The notes: generated by a model not told the origin, from the letters alone. Numbered from the stretch's first letter, positions 29,244-39,785 are shown. The stretch: 64,000 nucleotides of DNA from Flexilinea sp. (GCA_026645735.1 JAPKMT010000001.1:124001-188000); one strand, 5' to 3'. Made by a program: numbers and translations.

Positions 29244-31069
29244 TATTTTACCTTCCATTGAATGTGAACTTGCGGACTTTCCGCTTCGATCCAATAAAAA
29301 CCGCTCGTAATCTCCTGCATTTTACCGCCCTGGATGGAAATGATCGGATTCCTGGTCCGCATTGCGATCCAGGCTTCATCATAGAACGGTGATAAAGAAA
29401 GTTTAAGCCCATCCTCCGTTTCCTGCTGAGTAATTATTAACCGACCATAACGTTGAATTGCTGCTGCACCTTCTGTTGAGGTTGAAAAACGAAGTGACGG
29501 ATAAACGTCCATGATTTCTTTTAACAGATCCAGGAACCCGTCGTGCAGGTTTTTCCAACCCAGCGAAGCACCGCGAGCCTCGTCCAGCAAATCATCCGGA
29601 TGAATAAAATGGGAAAAAACACCATGTAACAGGAGTTCCTGTGCCATTGTGAATCGGGAAAAATCGGTGGGAATAAATCCGGAGGTAACACGCGGGACGC
29701 TGATCAATCCATCTGATTCTTCACGGAATTCCTGGATAAGGGCATTGACACCTTCTTCCCTGAGATAGAGTCCTGAAATGACTCTGATCTGGGGAATCGT
29801 TTCCCGGACGGCCTGTCGTCCTTCATCACATAAGTAATTGGAAGGGGGAACATAGGTTGTGAATCTGGGGTCGAGGAAAAGTGTTTTACCATAACGAAAC
29901 AATTCCTGAAGTCCTTCAGACATTTTTCGGGTTGAAGCCTAGGTTTTGTAATCTTCCCCCTGATATGCAAAACCATCCGGACAAAGGGGCATGTGGTTGT
30001 ATCCGTGCAACCCCAACTCTCCACCTGAGTGCAAAAGTTCAGAAGTATAAAACTTCAACAGAGTATCTTCAACACCTTCGTCATCAAAAGGGCCTTCAAC
30101 ATTGTCATTATAGGTTTCGATCAGCACGCCTGTATAACGGAGTCCGTATTTCCAGGTCAACTGTTTCATATCCGGCCACCAGTGATTGCGGTAGAAACCT
30201 TTAATGTCGTACCCATAAGCATCCAACAGCGCCTGATCTTTGCCTTCAGGCTGCGGAGCAGGGAAATCATCGATATAGATCATGCCTGCGTTGATGATGG
30301 GATAGATCACGGTATCTTCCAGCGCAAATATAATTGCAAGGACATAGCCTCTGCCGGCTTTGTTGTTCATTAAAGTGGTGTTAAAAAAAGCGATTCGACC
30401 ATTTCCGGATGGATGTTCCCAGAGAAGAGGCAATTGGCGATCATCAGCAGTTGTGATATGAACAGTGCAATCCTTTTCCAGTTGGATCGGCATCGCATAA
30501 TCCGTTAAAAGACCATCCCCATCGTAATCAGTATTTATAAAAAGCGGCAGCAGGTCTGAAATATATCGAATTGATTTATAATTGTGAAATTCCAATCCGT
30601 ACTCGACAATTCCAAATTTACGATAAAAAATTCGGAATACATCATCAGCTTCCTGGGACATCATTATGCCAAAATGACCGCCTTCATTGATCCAGTCAGA
30701 GATTTTCATCAGATGGTGTTCCAAAGGCTGCATCGACTGACTGCAAAAAAGGACGGTGGAAAATGGCGAAAGGTCAGGTAGCTCCTCTTGCGACAGATCT
30801 ACAGTATGAAATGCAATTTTCATCTCGTTGAGCGTATCAGTTAAGGTTATCGTAAACGGAATCTCTTCAGTACGATCGCGATTGACAACGACTAAAACAG
30901 CCGCTTCCATGCCTGCAGTTGTTTCTGTCTGCTGATTATCCAGGATAGCGAGCAGCGGCTGCTTGGCTTCCTGTTTTACCCCCTTTTTTTCAAGAAGAAT
31001 GGCACATGCAAGCAGCAGCATCACCAAAACCGGATTTAGCAGGCGAAAGAAAAAGACTTTCTTCGTCAT
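29243..31069 (-). pseudogene. DUF2194 (PelA-like deacetylase-type) gene interrupted by an in-frame TAG at 29939-29941; listed as ORFs 29939-31069 and 29243-29923
   Basis: Both ORFs are in the same frame with one amber codon between them: ...GHGYNHMPLCPDGFAYQGEDYKT*ASTRKMSEGLQELFRYGKTLF... Confidence 0.7.
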
Positions 31070-31950
31070 TCCTGGCTCCCCACATAAAACAGCAAATGTT
31101 CACGACCCGATGATGTGAAATCAACGGGAGTTTGTTTGAGACGTTTGAGCAATTCCTGCATCCCATCTTGATCATGAATTTCGACGCAAACCCGAATCGC
31201 TTCCAGCCATGATGATTCATCCAGTGGATTCAGCCGGATCAGTGCTTGCGCAGTTTCTTTGGCTTCTTCTGCTTCCCGCAGGGCAAGACAATTGCGAATT
31301 TTAATGCGCAGCAGAGACGGATCTTCGGAAAGGTCCGGTGCTTTTTCAAGCGCCTTTTTTAACACAAGCTGTTGACGGAAAAGCAGTTGCCCTTCCAATA
31401 ATCCGCTGTCACAATATCGTGACAGCAAATCTATATATTCACGATGCTTCAAAGAATTTTGCGGATCTTCGGCCAATTCCTGTTGAATTTTTTGGGATTC
31501 CAATTGGAATTGTCTTTGAATCTCCATGATGGTTGCTGTTGCATAATGGGCAGTTTCAGTATCTTCATTAAATCGGGCTACCAGCAATAAGTCCAGATAT
31601 TTCATCGGATCAGAACGCAGAATGTTCATCATCAGTAAGCGCCTTTTTTTCGGATCATTGATTAACAGGGCTTCTTCAAGCGGGATTGTATCTACTGGAG
31701 ACAGGTAGGTAGTAAGATTGATCTTTTGAAAATCCTCGTTGTTGGTCAACCAATCCAAATCAGGAGGCGTCTTTCTGGAAGCACGGATCAGCGCCAGTCC
31801 GGTTAAGGGACCGAAAAAAGGGACCAGAAGCATCCATAAAAAGTGGCTTGTATTGATGCGACACCAGTTCTTACGAGCATGAACATAAACAATCAGCAGC
31901 AATATAAAATGAACGAAAAAAATCATTCCGATGATTTCCGATTCAGACAT
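31066..31950 (-). CDS. PelE-like membrane/TPR protein
   Basis: N-terminal TM segments then helical repeats; position between PelD-like and DUF2194 genes; ATGA overlap. Confidence 0.7.
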   Translation of the reverse strand: MSESEIIGMIFFVHFILLLIVYVHARKNWCRINTSHFLWMLLVPFFGPLTGLALIRASRKTPPDLDWLTNNEDFQKINLTTYLSPVDTIPLEEALLINDPKKRRLLMMNILRSDPMKYLDLLLVARFNEDTETAHYATATIMEIQRQFQLESQKIQQELAEDPQNSLKHREYIDLLSRYCDSGLLEGQLLFRQQLVLKKALEKAPDLSEDPSLLRIKIRNCLALREAEEAKETAQALIRLNPLDESSWLEAIRVCVEIHDQDGMQELLKRLKQTPVDFTSSGREHLLFYVGSQE

Positions 31951-34078
31951 TTACGAGCTCCAGCGATGTAATCGTACATTCTAAACCGGCAGACAGGAAA
32001 CGTTTTTCAATTTGTGGAAAATTGTCGACCGTTGCCTGCGGAAGCATAACATAGATGGATCCGTTTTCGAGTTGACCGGCGATATCGGTACTGCGAATTG
32101 CCCTGCCGATCCGCTGATCCAATTCCTGAATGGACAGGTTCTCTGTTGTGCTGCTGATGCTGAGGAGCAAATAGGATGAAGCGCGTTGTCTGCGCATTTT
32201 ACTGTAGACAGTAAGTGTTGAGCGGAATGCTTTTGCAGACATGATGTGGGTATCGCTCAAATAGATATCCTGATTGGTGTCAAAATAGTACAAAGCACGG
32301 ATCATGGCTGATTGGACCAGACCTGAAACGACATTCAGCAGGTTTTGATGGTACAGCGTTTGTTGTTCAAAAGGTACTTCCCATAACGCAATAATCGCAA
32401 TTGGATGATCATTCTGCATGATCGGCGTACAAAATGTCGGGTAGCCTGGAATTAAATGTTTATTGACGAACATTTCTCCCCGATTAATCGCTTCGCGCAG
32501 ATGAGGCATTTTTTCCAAGTCGATGGATTTTGGGAGATTGATTAAGGCGCGGGAATGAACAACCATGCGTGCAAATGATGAACTGCTGCTGCATGAGTAA
32601 AGCGCAACACTTTTATTTTGCATGACATCCTCCAGTACGCCCAGCGTTGAAAGGAAAACTTGTTCCGGCTGCAGTGTGTCAAGTTCCTGGGTAATTGCAT
32701 AAATACGACCATAACTGTCTCGGTAACGAACCACTTGTTCCTGTAGCGAGTTCCTGTCTGCATCGACTCTTTTCAGCATCGTTTCAATAAACTCGGCTTC
32801 TTCATCTCGCTGTTCTTTTTCGATTCGAATTGCGGTCATGGTTTCCAAAGTTCTGTCATGGAGGTATCCAAAGAGACCGCCGCTTAAAAGATACATCAGC
32901 AGAGGAAGCCAATTGTCCATGTTGTACAGCAGCAGATATAGATCTCTGCCATCTTCTCTCCAACTGACTGCATAACCGATACAGGCGATCACTCCGGCAG
33001 TCGTTCCAAATGGCGCTCCATGCAGTGTTCCCATAAGAATGACATAAAACAGCCAATAGTCTACAAAGCGGAACATGGCATTCGTATTGGTCATCCGCAG
33101 CAGACTTTCCGTAATGACTGCAAAAAGAATCAGTTCTATCCAGGGAATCGATTTTCCAAATAACCGGCGTAAATAAGTCCTGACCCATACAAAAAAGTTT
33201 CTCTTTTCCTTTTTTAAACCGGTCCTGGTAAATATATCTTCTAATTCTGAAATCCAGCGATGCCGCGGAATCCAATTAACCCCGGCTTTGGTATCCTGGC
33301 TTCTAAGTCGCGGGCGTAAGATGGGATTTTCCGCGTAGGATACTTTCAGAGAAGGTAAGTATTCCTGTATCCTGCTGACAGCTTCCCCATATGTAAAATC
33401 TTCACCGTAATAGAGGTGTGTGATTCCGGAAATTCTTTTTCCAAGAGCTAACGTGAGAAATAAGGAGAGATCATCCACATGCAAAAAATCGCAGGGAGTT
33501 TCCGGAGGTCCGGATAGTTGGAATGTCAGATCATTCTGGGAGCATTTTAATGCACGGGAGAAGAAAGAATCTTCTGTGCCTGGCGCATACAAGCTGGGTA
33601 CTCGAACGAGTAATCGTTCCATTTTTTCAGAAGCGGTAAAACGCAAGCAATCCTCTGCCGCTTTAATCAGAATACCAGTTTGTGTGTCCGGTATGGGAGT
33701 CTCTTCTTCATCGCCGGTTTGTCCGCTGCTAAAAACGCGCAGATCCGTAATTAAGATGAATTTCTCTACACCGGAGGAGGAAGCTGTATGTGAAAATTGG
33801 AAAAGAACATCCAGCATAGATCCTTGAACAGAACCAAAAGCCAGGTCATCTTCACATTGATAAGCGTAGAAGAATATAATGGCGTTAAACCTGCCGCTTT
33901 CCAAAACTTGCAGCGCATCCGGGTGACTGGGACGAATGTCATGCAGAACAGCTTTCATCTGCGGCGGGGCAGGAGAAATGCCGCGCCCCAACAGAGATAC
34001 CTGATGTCCTTCTCGTGAAAGTCTGTCCACCATTCCCCAGACCATCGGTGTCAGAATGCCAGTCAACAGTATCTTCAT
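31943..34078 (-). CDS. pelD: PelD-like regulator with N-terminal NAD-dependent epimerase/SDR domain, TM helices, GAF and degenerate GGDEF
   Basis: KILLTGILTPMVWGMVDRLSREGH (Rossmann); central TMs; C-term GRAIRSTDIAGQLENGSIYVMLP (RxxD-x5-degenerate GGDEF). Confidence 0.8.
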   Translation of the reverse strand: MKILLTGILTPMVWGMVDRLSREGHQVSLLGRGISPAPPQMKAVLHDIRPSHPDALQVLESGRFNAIIFFYAYQCEDDLAFGSVQGSMLDVLFQFSHTASSSGVEKFILITDLRVFSSGQTGDEEETPIPDTQTGILIKAAEDCLRFTASEKMERLLVRVPSLYAPGTEDSFFSRALKCSQNDLTFQLSGPPETPCDFLHVDDLSLFLTLALGKRISGITHLYYGEDFTYGEAVSRIQEYLPSLKVSYAENPILRPRLRSQDTKAGVNWIPRHRWISELEDIFTRTGLKKEKRNFFVWVRTYLRRLFGKSIPWIELILFAVITESLLRMTNTNAMFRFVDYWLFYVILMGTLHGAPFGTTAGVIACIGYAVSWREDGRDLYLLLYNMDNWLPLLMYLLSGGLFGYLHDRTLETMTAIRIEKEQRDEEAEFIETMLKRVDADRNSLQEQVVRYRDSYGRIYAITQELDTLQPEQVFLSTLGVLEDVMQNKSVALYSCSSSSSFARMVVHSRALINLPKSIDLEKMPHLREAINRGEMFVNKHLIPGYPTFCTPIMQNDHPIAIIALWEVPFEQQTLYHQNLLNVVSGLVQSAMIRALYYFDTNQDIYLSDTHIMSAKAFRSTLTVYSKMRRQRASSYLLLSISSTTENLSIQELDQRIGRAIRSTDIAGQLENGSIYVMLPQATVDNFPQIEKRFLSAGLECTITSLELVNV

Positions 34079-34455
34079 TCGCCTGTCCCCTCATCATTAT
34101 TATTAAATGTTGTTTCAGATAACTTGATCAGTCCATGATGCAAAGAATGATCTCAAATCATTATCAGGAATAAACTGTGATCGACTGCTGCATTTATGAA
34201 AACTGAAATTCATTTTTTTCGTGATTAAAAGAATTTCAGCAGAATATTTTACCAGGAAGGACAATAGTACAGTCTGCCATCCGAAATATTGAAAATATTC
34301 TACCTAATTGTCTCACAGATGTAAATAAAAAAAAGATAAAATTTTCAGCAGATCGATATTGAAACAAGCCTAAAAATATATAAGAAATTAATTGTTTGAA
34401 AGGTAGTTCAAAATCCTGAAAAGTTACAGGCAGAGAATTTCTTTTCCAATATTGA

Positions 34456-35445
34456 TCATTCAGATAATTTCGCTGATCCAATATTCTCGATGCAATACGC
34501 CACCGAGCAAGCCGCTGTCTCTCCCGGATTAAGGATCATTAAGTGAGCGGTTTCAGTTTTTCCATTCCAATGCAGATTATGTGCATTGGGTGCACAAGAC
34601 CAACTTTCCGGACAATAATACTCGGCACCTTCGGGACAGTAGGTAACGCTATGCGTAAAGTGATCGCTGGTAACTACCAAAACCCGTTTTTGAATTGTTT
34701 CATAGCTCAGTGATTGAGGGCGTGCAGGATCCATTCCCCACCAGACATCATCGATGATCAGGTTGTCCAGCGAGACTGGTTTTCTCAGATCTGCCGGTGC
34801 GTTGGCAGGATCCTCCAACTCACTGGTAGTCGGGTTTAACCATTTTTTCATCGGAACATGAATCAAGACTGTTTTCCGCGGACCGATAATGTTGAAATAG
34901 GGATGAAGGCCAAACCCAAATGGAAAGCGTTTGACGCTTTCAAGATTTCGAATGACTGCGTCAATGATTACCCTGTCAGGCTTCAGCGTAAATGTCAGAT
35001 CGAGCCGATTTGCGATTGGAAAGATGTGATACAGCGGGTGCTGTGGTGTGATTTCAATCCAGGTTCTGACAGAAACCTGATCGTGTGAGTATTCCGGGGT
35101 GAAAAATTCGAATTTTTCTCCCATCACATAACCATGACGGAACAAATTACCACGGTTTGCAGGAAAACGGTAATCAACACCGTCAAAAGTGGTCTGACAT
35201 CCGTTGACAATACCCGGGAATGGGTAGAGCACCGGAATTCCGTAATGACGTGTATCGTCGCTGCATCGCGGAGAAGGATAAAGGAAATCAAAACCATGCG
35301 CTTTCAATCCGCACAGATTGGCTCCGAAGCCGGGAAGCAGTCTGGCTTCGATTTCATGGATGCCATCAATTTCGTTCCAGAGGCAAATCTCTTGCTGGTT
35401 TACCATGCTGTTTTGCTGATAGTGATATCCAAACATGCGTACCAC
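34456..35445 (-). CDS. Aldose 1-epimerase family protein
   Basis: ARLLPGFGANLCGLKAHGFDFLY; FGFGLHPYFNI. Confidence 0.85.
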   Translation of the reverse strand: MVRMFGYHYQQNSMVNQQEICLWNEIDGIHEIEARLLPGFGANLCGLKAHGFDFLYPSPRCSDDTRHYGIPVLYPFPGIVNGCQTTFDGVDYRFPANRGNLFRHGYVMGEKFEFFTPEYSHDQVSVRTWIEITPQHPLYHIFPIANRLDLTFTLKPDRVIIDAVIRNLESVKRFPFGFGLHPYFNIIGPRKTVLIHVPMKKWLNPTTSELEDPANAPADLRKPVSLDNLIIDDVWWGMDPARPQSLSYETIQKRVLVVTSDHFTHSVTYCPEGAEYYCPESWSCAPNAHNLHWNGKTETAHLMILNPGETAACSVAYCIENIGSAKLSE

Positions 35446-35600
35446 CTTTCATGGATCGAACAGATTTTTTAAAGGATGGGAAGGAATATCTGTTGTTCTT
35501 TTAATCCGTAATGTCAGTCTGAATTTCGTATGATTATCAAGTTATCCTGTTTATAGAAGAGAAAAAAATATGGGAGATGGATTTTTTTCTCTTTCCCTAA

Positions 35601-36410
35601 TTAAAACGATTCGATTTGAATCGTCTGCACATCTTCTATTTGAAAAGGCATGATCATATTGGCAAATTCAACCATCTTTTGCGCTGAATCGCTGACATAG
35701 AACTCATACTTCGGATGTTGATTCTGGCTGTTTAACAAGTGATTTATCTGAAGAATTTTCTGTACTTTGAGAGAAGTTTCCTCAGACGGGTCTACACAGA
35801 CTACTCCGTTTCCCATGTATTTTTCAATTGATGTTCTGAGCAGCGGATAATGCGTGCAGCCCAGCATCAGGGTATCAATGTGAGCATTGCGCAGTTCTTG
35901 TAAATAACGGGCAATGATACCGTCCGTCAGTATATCTTCCAGCATGCCTTCTTCGACAAAAGGGACAAACAGCGGACAGGCTTTGTTAAACACTTCAATA
36001 TGTGGATTGATATTTTTTATCGAAGACTCATATGCCTTGCTTCCGATGGTGGCATAAGTACCGATAACGCCAATTCGTTGATTCCGGGAGTTTTTGACTG
36101 CAGCTTCTGCACCAGGCTGAATCACACCGAGGATTGGAATCGAAAATTCTTTTTCGACTTCATGCAGTGCATAGGCACTGGCTGTATTGCAGGCGATGAC
36201 GATTGCTTTGACCTGTTTCGTTTCGAGAAAACGGATGATTTGATGCGTATATCGTAGTACTGTTTCCTTGGATTTGTTCCCGTAAGGTACTCTGGCAGTA
36301 TCTCCAAAGTAAACTACATTTTCTTCAGGCATGGTCTGAATCAGCTTCCTCATGACCGTCAACCCTCCGACTCCTGAATCAAATATTCCGATTGGCGCAC
36401 TGGATTTCAT
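35601..36410 (-). CDS. murI: Glutamate racemase
   Basis: IGIFDSGVGGLTVMR; IVIACNTASAYAL; LGCTHYPLL. Confidence 0.97.
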   Translation of the reverse strand: MKSSAPIGIFDSGVGGLTVMRKLIQTMPEENVVYFGDTARVPYGNKSKETVLRYTHQIIRFLETKQVKAIVIACNTASAYALHEVEKEFSIPILGVIQPGAEAAVKNSRNQRIGVIGTYATIGSKAYESSIKNINPHIEVFNKACPLFVPFVEEGMLEDILTDGIIARYLQELRNAHIDTLMLGCTHYPLLRTSIEKYMGNGVVCVDPSEETSLKVQKILQINHLLNSQNQHPKYEFYVSDSAQKMVEFANMIMPFQIEDVQTIQIESF

Positions 36411-36553
36411 TCCGTATTCTCCTAAATAAAGCTATTTCAATTTCTCATTGATTATAAGGCAGTTTCAAATCACTTGTCAGTATGCCAGCGATTCGAAGGG
36501 AATGGAACGGTTACAATTAGCATACGACTTGATGGAAAGGATAGAACAATCAA

Positions 36554-37462
36554 ATGGATGAGCAACAATTCATGGAATATTTGAAATTTATGCAGGCAAA
36601 TGAAATCAAAGAGAAGCTTGTATGTGAAGGTATTGCCAGGAATGTGAAAGATGAGAAAGATAAGCAGACACTTTTGGAAATCGCGAAACAGGAACAGATT
36701 CATTACGATTTATTTAAAAATTTAACGAAACAGGATGTCCGCCCAAACATGTTTTCTGTCTATTGGTATATTTTGATGGGGCGCATTTTCGGTTACACTT
36801 TCGCGGTGAAATTGATGGAAATCCACCTGTTGAGCCATGAAGAAGCAAAAAAATCGCGCAAACAGCTCATGATGGAAGCGGGAACACAGGAATTATTTCG
36901 TCGGCATCCTGGGTTTGAAAAACTTTTTGCCGAGGAAGTCCAGCATGAATTGGATATGATCCAAATGATCGATGAAGAAAAATTGAATTATGTCGGTTCG
37001 ATGGTTCTTGGTTTGAACGACGCACTGGTGGAATTCTCCGGAAGTCTGGCCGGCTGGAGTTTTGCCATGCAGAGTAATCGTATGATTACACTGGCTGGCC
37101 TTATCACCGGTATATCGGCAACTCTTTCCATGGCTTCTTCTGAGTATCTTTCTGCAAAAAACGAAGGCCGGACGGATGCTCTGAAATCTTCCGGTTATAC
37201 CGGTATCGCATATTTATTTACGGTTGTTGCGCTCTTACTGCCCTTCATTCTTTTACCGGACCATCAATTTTTACCGGCGCTGCTTATCATGCTGGCAATC
37301 GTTGTGCTGATCATTGCCGGTTTTAATTACTACATTTCTGTCGCCAGGAATGAAAAATTTTCCACAAAGTTCAGAGAAATGATCCTTGTCAGTCTTTCTG
37401 TTGCGGGAATTTCATTTTTAATCGGTTTGATTGTAAAAAAAGTATTGGGTATCGATATCTAA
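36554..37462 (+). CDS. Rubrerythrin-like domain fused to VIT1/CCC1 transporter domain
   Basis: Ferritin-like N-term; YVGSMVLGLNDALVEFSGSLAG; SMASSEYLSAKNEG. Confidence 0.9.
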   Translation: MDEQQFMEYLKFMQANEIKEKLVCEGIARNVKDEKDKQTLLEIAKQEQIHYDLFKNLTKQDVRPNMFSVYWYILMGRIFGYTFAVKLMEIHLLSHEEAKKSRKQLMMEAGTQELFRRHPGFEKLFAEEVQHELDMIQMIDEEKLNYVGSMVLGLNDALVEFSGSLAGWSFAMQSNRMITLAGLITGISATLSMASSEYLSAKNEGRTDALKSSGYTGIAYLFTVVALLLPFILLPDHQFLPALLIMLAIVVLIIAGFNYYISVARNEKFSTKFREMILVSLSVAGISFLIGLIVKKVLGIDI

Positions 37463-37506
37463 AAGCATATTTTGGGATCATCCAGTTTTATTTGGAAAGG
37501 CGCTCG

Positions 37507-38334
37507 TCAGCAATTGCCAACATAGACATGCGGCAAATGTTGACGAGCGATCTCTGCCAGATGATAGACCCGTCTCACTTCGGTTGCATTTCGGTCCATC
37601 ATTCGAAAATGAGGAAAGAAGCGTGTGATGTGAAAGGGGATCTCCGGATTGATGCCAGCAATCCATTGTGCGATTTGCCTGATCTCATCTTCTGAATCAT
37701 TTTCTTCAGGGATGATCAGCGTCGTGATTTCTACATGGGTAGATTTTGCGCTCAGCTCAATTGTCCGCTTGACGGTTTCCAGATTGCCGCTAATTTTTTT
37801 ATAAAAAGATTCTGTAAAGCCTTTTAGATCAATATTCATGGCATCGATCCAGGGCAAAATTTCCAGAAGCGGTTTTTCTTCCACAGTTCCATTCGTAACC
37901 AATACGTTTTTCAGTTTTTTTTGATGCGCCAGTTTCGCACAATCCATGACGTATTCATAACTGATGAACGGCTCATTGTACGTATAGGCGATACCGATAT
38001 TGTCTCTGACTTTCAATTTCTGTGCTTCTTCAACCAGTTCCTGCGGCGATATCATCGTGATCCGGATGTGATCTTTGTAGGTCTGTGAAATGTCACTGTT
38101 TTGACAGAAGGGACATCGAAGATTGCAGCCGTAACTCCCGACTGATAAAATGAAGCTGCCGGGAAAAAAATGCCTCAGCGGCTTCTTTTCAATCGGATCA
38201 AGGGCAATGGAGGTTATTTTCCCATAATTGGTGCAGATAATCTGATTTTGAATATTGGTTCTTGCACCGCAGAATCCGGTTTGTCCTTCCTCCAGACTGC
38301 AATGATGGAAACAAATTTCACATGTTGTTTTCAT
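37507..38334 (-). CDS. AmmeMemoRadiSam system radical SAM enzyme
   Basis: SVGSYGCNLRCPFCQNSDIS (CxxxCxxC); EICFHHCSLEEGQTGFCGAR. Confidence 0.93.
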   Translation of the reverse strand: MKTTCEICFHHCSLEEGQTGFCGARTNIQNQIICTNYGKITSIALDPIEKKPLRHFFPGSFILSVGSYGCNLRCPFCQNSDISQTYKDHIRITMISPQELVEEAQKLKVRDNIGIAYTYNEPFISYEYVMDCAKLAHQKKLKNVLVTNGTVEEKPLLEILPWIDAMNIDLKGFTESFYKKISGNLETVKRTIELSAKSTHVEITTLIIPEENDSEDEIRQIAQWIAGINPEIPFHITRFFPHFRMMDRNATEVRRVYHLAEIARQHLPHVYVGNC

Positions 38335-39716
38335 AAATGGCGCACCACTTCAAACCGTTCCAATGAGACGGTTTCATCTTTTCGGATTCCAGCTTTCTGT
38401 TTGGCAATGGCGATCTGCTGTTCCACATTGTCGACTCCTTCCAGATTTGGAAGCAGTAAACCGCGCCGATAATCTTTCGAAACAATGACACCATATCGTT
38501 TTACATTCAATTGAGCGGGGGAATGGATGGGTTCTGCCGGTGAGAGTACATCTACGCTGTAAGTGAGATCCGGCAATTCTGCTGCTGTGACCGGAGGAAA
38601 ACGCGGATCATCCGTGCCGGAAGAAATCGCATTCATTATGATTTCTTCCGCAATATTTTTTGTGACGGGTGCAATTGTTCCGATACAGCCGCGTAATTGT
38701 CCGAATTTTTTTATGGAGACAAATACCCCTGCTCTCTCTGTCATCATCTCCTGCGGCAAATTTACAGGTGGCTTGATATGCTTTCGTGTCGCCAGGTAAG
38801 ACTCGAGTGCTGTTCTTGCCAGTCTGACATACGGATCCTCATGAATTTTCATCTCAGCCAGCCGGTCTTTCTCGATTTGTTCATAGACCCTGTCATAATG
38901 ACGGTTCTCATCTTTGCCGGTGATTTCAAAGGCGGCTACGCCATATCCAACCCCGAAAGGTCCTTCGTACGATAATAACGTCGGCCGGACAGACTGTCCA
39001 TCCAGTGCACCGGCCATAATCAAAAAGGATCGCAGCCCGCATTCGCCCGCTTTTTCACAGAGTTCAGGGTCCAGAGTGAAAAAATCAAGAAAATTTCCGG
39101 TTTCCATCGCATGGATTACTTTTTGATCGAATGCCGGACCTTCCGGCTGGTATCCATAAGGCCCGTCTTCTGTTAATCGATGCGAAAGGTCCCCGCTTGC
39201 AATGAATACTGTTTTACGATTGAGCTGTTCTGCGGTTTTAGCGATGCATTTGCCAAATTGGTAATGTGTTACCAATCGTTCCCCGGATAAACCGATCCGT
39301 ACCAGCTTATACGAGGTCCAGCATTCATTGATAAATTTCAACGGGATCAAGGTGCCATGATCGATTTCAGGATTGCGCTCGCCAAGTGTTCCGGCCGAAA
39401 TCAGCGCTTCCTGCGCGTTTTTTTCCAGCCTTTTGACAAATTCTTTATCATATTCAGCTTCCAGCATCGAATTGCGTACACCGAATTGTCTGAGATCTCC
39501 AACCGCTTTCGATCCCGGTGAAATATGAAAATAATCGGAATATAGAATGGAATGCGGTGTTGTGACGACAATTGTTTCCGGAGCAAGCTCGGCGATGCTT
39601 TTTGCTGCTGTCCGATAACTGTCGATGGTTTTCTGAATTTTTTTTTCTTCACCTTTTCCGATTTCCGGCAAAATAATTGGCGGATGCGGGACAATAAATG
39701 CACCGATAATGGACAT
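38331..39716 (-). CDS. Memo-AMMECR1 fusion (AmmeMemoRadiSam proteins B and A)
   Basis: N-term AFIVPHPPIILPEIG, ASGDLSHRL; C-term GVFVSIKKFGQLRGCIGTI, DPRFPPVTAAEL. Confidence 0.93.
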   Translation of the reverse strand: MSIIGAFIVPHPPIILPEIGKGEEKKIQKTIDSYRTAAKSIAELAPETIVVTTPHSILYSDYFHISPGSKAVGDLRQFGVRNSMLEAEYDKEFVKRLEKNAQEALISAGTLGERNPEIDHGTLIPLKFINECWTSYKLVRIGLSGERLVTHYQFGKCIAKTAEQLNRKTVFIASGDLSHRLTEDGPYGYQPEGPAFDQKVIHAMETGNFLDFFTLDPELCEKAGECGLRSFLIMAGALDGQSVRPTLLSYEGPFGVGYGVAAFEITGKDENRHYDRVYEQIEKDRLAEMKIHEDPYVRLARTALESYLATRKHIKPPVNLPQEMMTERAGVFVSIKKFGQLRGCIGTIAPVTKNIAEEIIMNAISSGTDDPRFPPVTAAELPDLTYSVDVLSPAEPIHSPAQLNVKRYGVIVSKDYRRGLLLPNLEGVDNVEQQIAIAKQKAGIRKDETVSLERFEVVRHL

Positions 39717-39785
39717 GCTGACTCCTTTTCCGGAAAACTTTGTTTCTTTAATTATATACAGCTGTCAACCGAGTTTGAAAACATG

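Noticed and set aside
29939-29941. General TAG recoding in this genome
   Set aside because: TAG terminates another normal gene (TSUP permease, end 55223), so the amber in DUF2194 is treated as a local event.
34236-34481. 81-aa minus ORF upstream of the pel operon
   Set aside because: Overlaps the aldose epimerase 3' end and AT-rich intergenic DNA; no family signal.
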